Source: Paramecium sonneborni (lineage: Eukaryota > Ciliophora > Oligohymenophorea > Peniculida > Parameciidae). Taken from it: DNA of 64,000 nt. Location of the stretch: positions 546,224 through 610,223 of the forward strand of contig CAJJDN010000010.1 of the NCBI GenBank assembly GCA_905182985.1, given 5' to 3'. The notes under the pieces were generated by a model. That model did not search any database, was not told the DNA's origin, and saw nothing but the letters and a program-made list of their open reading frames with translations. Within the stretch, counting starts at the first letter, position 1. Each line of letters opens with the position of its first letter. The position numbers were made by a program, and so were the translations under genes. Below are positions 58,925 through 64,000 of the stretch, one piece after another.

Positions 58925-60575
58925 TCATTGTTATAAAACAAAAGGTTTGATCCATTTAGCCTATATTTATTAAATATGAGGTATATGAATATCTTGATTA
59001 GGGGATTAAAATCCAACAAGAGGAGAATCTATATAGAAATAGAAAAATACTGTCAATAGATCCAGTTCTTCCGGTAATGACAGGAGTTCTCATGATAATT
59101 TTAAGAAAGTCATTCTTTTCTTAACTCTAATCAACTTTTAGATCTTCAGTCTTGCAAATATCATTTTCATCGTTAGATCTTTTCAGCTTTTCCATATCTA
59201 ATCGAATATATTCTGCATTTAATTTGATAAGCCTTTCATCCAAATGTGGATCATCATCTGTATACATTGAAGCAAATTCTTCCTCATAGTTTTCAAAAAA
59301 GTATTCATGTTTCAAAGCCTACTTAGAAGTGATTCTTAATTCAGGATCAGCCTAAAGCATTTTAATCAATAAACATCTCTAAGTATCTGAAACTTAATTA
59401 AGTTTTTCTTTTTAAAAATCCACAATAGCTTCTCGATTCCTCCTTACAATTGTATTATAACTCTTTCCTTTGAATACTGGCTATCCTGTAATCAAGATAT
59501 ATAAGATCACTCCTAAAGAATACATATCACAAACAGATCCATAAGAAAATGAATCATCTTTCAAATTTATAACTTCCGGAGCAACAAACCCAGGAGTTCC
59601 ACATTTTGTATATAGATATGGTTTCTAATCTACCCTAGTTGCCAATCCAAAATCAGCTATTACTACTGAATCATAATTTCTAATCTATAGATTATAATCA
59701 TACTCTGGTTCTTTGAATAAGATATTTTCTAGTTTGAGATCTCTATGCATTATTCCCATACTATGAATATAATTCAATCCTTCTAATAAACCTTTCAATA
59801 TTGAACGAATCTATTGGATATTAAAAGTCCTTTTCATTTTGAATAATCCATATAGTTAATCTCCCTCAAGTAATTCTAAACACATATATATCGAATTTTA
59901 AGTTTCATAAACTTCATACAACTTCATTAAGTTTGGATGATCTAGAATTCTCATTATTTGAATTTCATTAATTAATCCTTCCTAAAAGTGTATTTTTATA
60001 CTTACCCTTCCATTCTCTTCCTTATAAACTGCATTCTTACAAAATGCCTTTACAGCCATTTTTGTTCCATCTTCTATTCTCTAAGCTAAATATACAGATG
60101 CAAAGCTTCCCTTCCCTATTTTTTTGTATACTTTAAAATACTAATGGAATCCTGTCTAATTCATTTTCTTTCCCAGAAACTGTCTCAATTATTCCAAATC
60201 ACTCACTGAACCCCTAAATTCACTCCACTTATCAACATTCTCTCGAAGAAATCTTATAGCAAGTATTTCTCCCAGAGATACAATATTTTCACCTTTCTTT
60301 TCAGAAAGCGATGGGTTTATTAGTAAAGGGGGTGCTCTTAATACCTAAAACTTATATTCAAAGTTTATTGTTAATTATTTATAAGGTTTCTATTAATCGC
60401 TATCCTAAATATATATATAAGTTTTTCATACTTAAAATAGCTATATTTATGTATCTGTACATTTTACATAAACAAAATGAGAATTCTTTCCTGATTTTAA
60501 AAGCCTTAGACGTAATACATGAGTACAATTTGAATAGTTTTAGTCTACTTTGTTCCAAATTCTTTAATTATACAT
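58925..60575 (-). CDS. PH-domain serine/threonine protein kinase
   Basis: 525 residues; introns at 60405-60431 (27 nt), 59982-60005 (24 nt) and 59029-59050 (22 nt) leave exactly 526 codons. The N-terminus is PH-like (LRLRLLKSGKNSHFVYVKC, KWSEFRG near residue 120). A linker ends INQ-type GFHQYFKVYKKIGKGSFAS, which is the Gly loop. Kinase motifs: MAVKAF (catalytic Lys), MHRDLKLEN, ADFGLATR, CGTPGFVAPEV and DMYSLGVILY; all catalytic residues are intact. The PH-kinase order with this linker belongs to a family expanded in Paramecium and close to CAMK/AGC-like kinases. The C-terminal tail, IRTP-rich, depends on the third intron. It probably responds to phosphoinositide signals at membranes. Substrates unknown. 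A small alternative plus-strand ORF here is only a shadow. Confidence 0.9.
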
Positions 60576-60683
60576 AAATATTTATGGAGTTGTTGTTTTA
60601 GGATATAAATATACTTATAAAATATCAAAAAGAAATTAAAGGTTTTTGATAAAAACTGCTCATATATATAAATGATTTTAATA

Positions 60684-62215
60684 TCATCTAAATCCAGGTC
60701 TAAATCCTGATCCAACTTGACTATTTCCTAATTAGACCAATTCAGTTTTTTAAACAAGAGGCACTTCATCAACTTAGTTAGCAAAAACGATGGCTTCACC
60801 CAAGCCTAAAAATAAATAAATGATATAAAATTACAATGTGCTTTATCAATACCAATATTTTCAGTTTCAGCATCAATTCTAAGTACTCCAAATCCCTTTA
60901 AAACAAGTAATGTAATTAAAACAAAGAAGGCAACCCATACAAATATGATCAATAATCCTAATAATTACATTCCTAATAATTTAGCACCAAATCCATAGAA
61001 AACACCAGCTTTAGTATCGAAGAATGCTGATAAAAAGATTCCTAAGAATCCATTACCCTAAAATGAATGAAAAATAATACCAAAAATACAGGAACAACTT
61101 CAACAGGATCGTCAATATGAACTTTAGGAATGATTTTAGCTAATACACTATAAAAGACAGCAGCCAAAAGACCATAAATGAATGCAGTCCATGGTTTCAT
61201 ATCATCAGTAGCAGCACTAACAGCTACTAAACCACTAACAATTCCTCTAGATAAAGCAACTAAACTTGTAACTTCATATTAGAAATATCTAATAATAAAA
61301 GCAAAGAATCCACCAGTTGCACCAGCAATCAAAGTATTGACAGCAACTAATCCTTAAGTGTATTTAGCATTAGCTCCTTAAGCAACAATACCTCCATTAT
61401 AGAATAACCATCCTGCAAATACTAATATAGATCCAAATCCAATATAAATTGGTGAATGTCTTTAGAATTATAATGTTGTATTTGGATCAAATCTAAATCT
61501 TCTTGGTTTTAAAAGAACAGTAACGACTAATCCAGCAACTCCTGCAGCAAAAAATACTACGCCAGCTCCTGAGAAATCTTTATATCCTAAAGTTGTTAAC
61601 CTTTTTAAAATATATTTAATTTATACCATCCTTTTGCTAATGTCCAATGTGCTAATCCTGCATATATGAATGCTGCATATACAATTGTTAAAATAGACCA
61701 TGCTAAGAATGTCATTCTTTCTGCTGCTGCTCCAGATAATACTGATACACCGATTGCTGCACCTGCTGCTCTAAATACTATACAAATTTGAATATTAACA
61801 GAAATACCAAAATTAGTATAATCATTTCCGTATTGATTTGCTTCCCAATTTGCTCCTCCTAATTTTGTACCTCCCATAAAATTTGTTTAGAAATCATAAC
61901 CAAATGAAAATCCATATCCAAACTATATTTATTTAACTTTTATTCTTACCAACCACCATATTAATATTGTCAAAAATAAACCCAATAGTACTTTTATCAC
62001 TATTGATTAGGAATTCTTATATCTCACTGATCCTGCTTCAATAAATGCAAATCCCACTTATGTCAAAACGATTATGAACCCTGAAATTAGTACCCAATCA
62101 TAATCTATTGTTGATGCTTAAGGAGTTGGAATAACAGCTACAACAGGAGCTTATGCATATTAAAATTATTAATTTTACCAGCACTTCCTTCTTAATGTCT
62201 AAATAGATGACCCAT
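60684..62215 (-). CDS. Ammonium transporter (AMT/MEP/Rh family)
   Basis: Integral membrane NH4+/NH3 transporter, 465 residues; five introns (62150-62178, 61923-61949, 61601-61626, 61058-61080, 60806-60834; 23-29 nt) leave exactly 466 codons. Motifs: DWVLISGFIIVLTQVGFAF and IEAGSVRYKNS in the first helices, SGAAAERMTFLAWS, LAHWTLAKGWLTTLGYKDFS, FAGWLFYNGG and GATGGFFAFI. GNGFLGIFLSAFFD follows later, and the cytoplasmic tail ends GSGFRPGFR. Eleven or so membrane helices fit AMT1-type proteins. Several introns cut conserved motifs, which confirms the models. Role: ammonium uptake or release at the cell or contractile-vacuole membrane; location not readable from sequence. Confidence 0.94.
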
Positions 62216-62507
62216 ATCTTCCGTTATTTAAATTTTTAAAATAAATTTATTTCATAACTAAATAAAAAATTCCATTTATACTATTAATAAAAATGTATTG
62301 ATCATTTTAATTTCTAAACTTAGTAAATATTCAACTGATTTTACACAAAATTGCTATTTATTATTTATAGATATATTTAATTCTTATTATTTGTTCAATA
62401 AATAAAAATAAAGAAAACTAAATTGATAAATTTTATTTATGTTTTAGATAAATTTAATTAGTAACAAATTATAACATATTAATAATGCAACAAATACCAA
62501 AAATAAT

Positions 62508-62515
62508 GCGGGAAA
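62508..62515. promoter_or_regulatory. E2F-like site GCGGGAAA
   Basis: Exact E2F-type core in an otherwise AT-rich spacer, 221 bp upstream of the LIN54-like CXC gene. Binding is inference. Confidence 0.45.
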
Positions 62516-62618
62516 TGATTATGACATTATCTAACAACTAATTTACCTATTCATGATAAAGGTTAATTTAAAAACTTAAATAATTATATTCCAGCTATTT
62601 AGATCAAACCTATATTTA

Positions 62619-62633
62619 ATTGGCGGGGCTTTT
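62619..62633. promoter_or_regulatory. E2F-like GC box ATTGGCGGGGCTTT
   Basis: Second GC-rich island, with the TTGGCGGG core of E2F sites, about 100 bp upstream of the CXC gene start. A third, weaker GCGGG lies at 62656-62660. Confidence 0.45.
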
Positions 62634-62691
62634 AATTAGAATCTTTACTCTAAATGCGGGTAATAATTGTTTGGTATTTTATATATAAAAA

Positions 62692-62697
62692 TTTGAA
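62692..62697. promoter_or_regulatory. CHR-like element TTTGAA
   Basis: TTTGAA is the cell-cycle homology region bound by LIN54 CXC domains in animals. It lies 32 bp before the start codon of the LIN54-like gene here. Six bases in AT-rich DNA can occur by chance, so this is weak on its own. Confidence 0.3.
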
Positions 62698-62728
62698 TTT
62701 AAATTCAGAGGGAAAATTCATATAACAA

Positions 62729-63779
62729 ATGAGCTCAGAATTAATATAGGATGGAACTCCATTTACAAAATTGTTTTAAAGATTAGAAAAAATTCATAAA
62801 TCTCCAGTATTTAATGCCGATTGTGTCCAAAACTAAGATGAAATATATATAAAAGACTAGTCCCCTGAATAAGTATGTAAGAAACTAGAGTTTACACCAT
62901 GCTTAAAGTCTCCGAATTAGTATCCAATTTTTCTTAATCAATTCTAGATTCTAACCATATTCTCCATTGAATCATTAAACAACAAAAAAGGCTAATATAT
63001 TTGTAATATCACCAGCAAGATAAATTAATTTTGATCATACAAAGACAGAACAACGACTAGTCAATATTAGTTCACCTCTTAGTTCTCTTAAAGTTCCAGA
63101 TGATCTATTATGTGATGAGGAGGAGATTTTATCTGAAGATTAAGATGTCCATTCATAATTTAGAAGTCCCCCTAAATCCCCTCACAGAAAATTGGAAAGA
63201 GCCACAAAATTGAAATTCATAAATTTTGTTACACTCAAGAAACCTCTTAAATTTACAAGTGACTAAATCTTTAATAGAAAGAGAACAAGCTCTAAAAGAA
63301 GAAAACCTTAAACTGAATAGAAACCTAAAATTATTGTTTGCAATTGTAAAAAATCAAAATGCCTAAAATTATACTGTGATTGCTTTGCTGCTGGAGTTCC
63401 TTGTGGAAAAGATTGTAATTGTGGTTCCTGCCATAATAATGATGACCATAATAAAGAAAGAGAAAATATAATCAAATAGATAATGGAAAGAAATCCATAA
63501 GCATTTCGACCCAAAGTAGAATCTAGAGTATTAATATTTTTTAATTAATAGAGTAATTCCGAAGAGGAAATTGATCATAAACCTAGACATTTTAAAGGAT
63601 GTAATTGTAAAAAGTCTAATTGTTTAAAAAAATATTGTGAATGCTATTAAATGGGAGTAAAATGTTCTGAATTATGTAAATGTGATGATTGTAAAAATTG
63701 TGAAATGCCAGTCAAAAAGGACTCAAGAAAAAGAATTAAACATACACATTCGTGTTTTAAAAATACAGAAATGTATTGA
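62729..63779 (+). CDS. CXC-domain (tesmin/LIN54-type) DNA-binding protein
   Basis: 332 residues; introns at 62920-62947 (28 nt) and 63528-63551 (24 nt) leave exactly 333 codons. Two Cys-rich CXC motifs form a CRC domain: [27 protein letters not shown] and [27 protein letters not shown]. They are separated by the RNPxAFxPK-type linker (RNPQAFRPK) and a short acidic spacer removed in part as an intron. Tesmin/TSO1/LIN54 proteins bind CHR (TTYGAA) sequences through Tyr of each CXC and, in animals, form the MuvB/DREAM complex. The N-terminus is disordered with SP/TP sites (SPPKSPHRK), possible CDK targets. Stop TGA 63777. In Paramecium it is a candidate cell-cycle or meiotic regulator. Confidence 0.93.
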
Positions 63780-64000
63780 TTTAATTGTTTTTATTTTTTT
63801 TTTTATTTACAAATTTCCATCAAAATATTTATGAAAATCTATTAGAATTATTCATTTTATATTAAATTATTAATAGACTAATTATTTTTTATATAGTTTA
63901 TATTTTTCAAATATTTCTCCATAAAGTATAGGATGGGTTTGCAAATTGATATGGATTATAATACTAATTTTAAAGTTATTAATTTTGAATTGTCAAATAG
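63780..64000. other. AT-rich 3' flank
   Basis: Nothing recognised to the end of the window. Confidence 0.4.

Larger units (their letters stand above)
62216..62728. other. Divergent spacer between ammonium transporter and CXC gene
   Basis: About 510 bp. It is AT-rich except for three GC-rich islands listed separately. No gene. Confidence 0.5.

Noticed and set aside
60311..60577. Plus-strand ORF of 88 residues
   Set aside because: Antisense shadow of the PH domain and intron of the protein-kinase gene.
1..64000. Many 60-140 residue ORFs under the standard genetic code
   Set aside because: They are fragments or shadows; with TAA/TAG read as Gln and tiny introns removed, coherent genes cover the same sequence.

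Overview
This window is ciliate macronuclear DNA, almost certainly Paramecium. Genes read through only if TAA and TAG are sense codons (they sit at conserved Gln positions) and TGA is the only stop. They are broken by 20-31 nt GT...AG introns, the whole window is strongly AT-rich, and spacers are often under 100 bp. Read this way, nearly every gene gave a coding length that is an exact multiple of three after intron removal, which is strong support for the models. An ORF list made with the standard code sees only fragments. Nothing here rules out any particular Paramecium species; the trichocyst matrix protein, golgin, K channel, PH-kinase and two tandem TSUP paralogues fit the P. aurelia group.

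Layout. 1-3410: 3' part of a proton-translocating NAD(P) transhydrogenase, then a Mei2-like RNA-binding protein. 3411-7318: spacer, a BAH-PHD chromatin reader on the minus strand, and a 1256-bp duplicated block around a single N. 7319-13657: an orphan charged protein, an FCP/SCP-type phosphatase, a coiled-coil protein and a decayed minus-strand gene. 14171-17506: two tandem TauE/SafE-type membrane transporters. 17859-31054: a 1,814-residue secreted LamG/ConA-like repeat protein diverging from a 2,439-residue GRIP-type golgin. 31122-38976: a cNMP-gated K channel with a zinc knuckle, MSH6, and SepSecS, the last two only 27 bp apart head to head. 39023-43149: a membrane protein with a degenerate histidine-kinase region, a SAXO-like microtubule protein and a small PP1-docking-motif protein. 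43361-48174: a VWA plus ubiquitin-conjugating (E2) fusion gene, split by a second N with a 1265-bp duplicated block. 48267-53557: tRNA-Pro(UGG), a coiled-coil protein, a relic of a golgin gene, a DUF922-like HExxH protein, a secreted lectin-like protein, a trichocyst matrix protein and a KISH homologue. 53631-62215: glutamyl-tRNA synthetase, a penicillin-amidase family hydrolase, an unknown protein, a PH-domain protein kinase and an ammonium transporter. 62729-63779: a LIN54/tesmin-type CXC protein.

There is no operon logic; neighbours are mostly unrelated, as usual in a ciliate macronucleus. Two themes recur. One is secretion and membrane trafficking (golgin, KISH, trichocyst protein, giant secreted repeat protein, small secreted lectin-like protein). 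The other is cell-cycle and chromatin genes (MSH6, LIN54-like, BAH-PHD). Main points of interest: near-zero-length divergent promoters, frame breaks lying inside potential tiny introns, a decayed golgin copy about 20 kb from its parent, a zinc knuckle in an ion channel, selenocysteine machinery in a genome where UGA is the sole stop, and two scaffold-join artefacts that must be collapsed before annotation.
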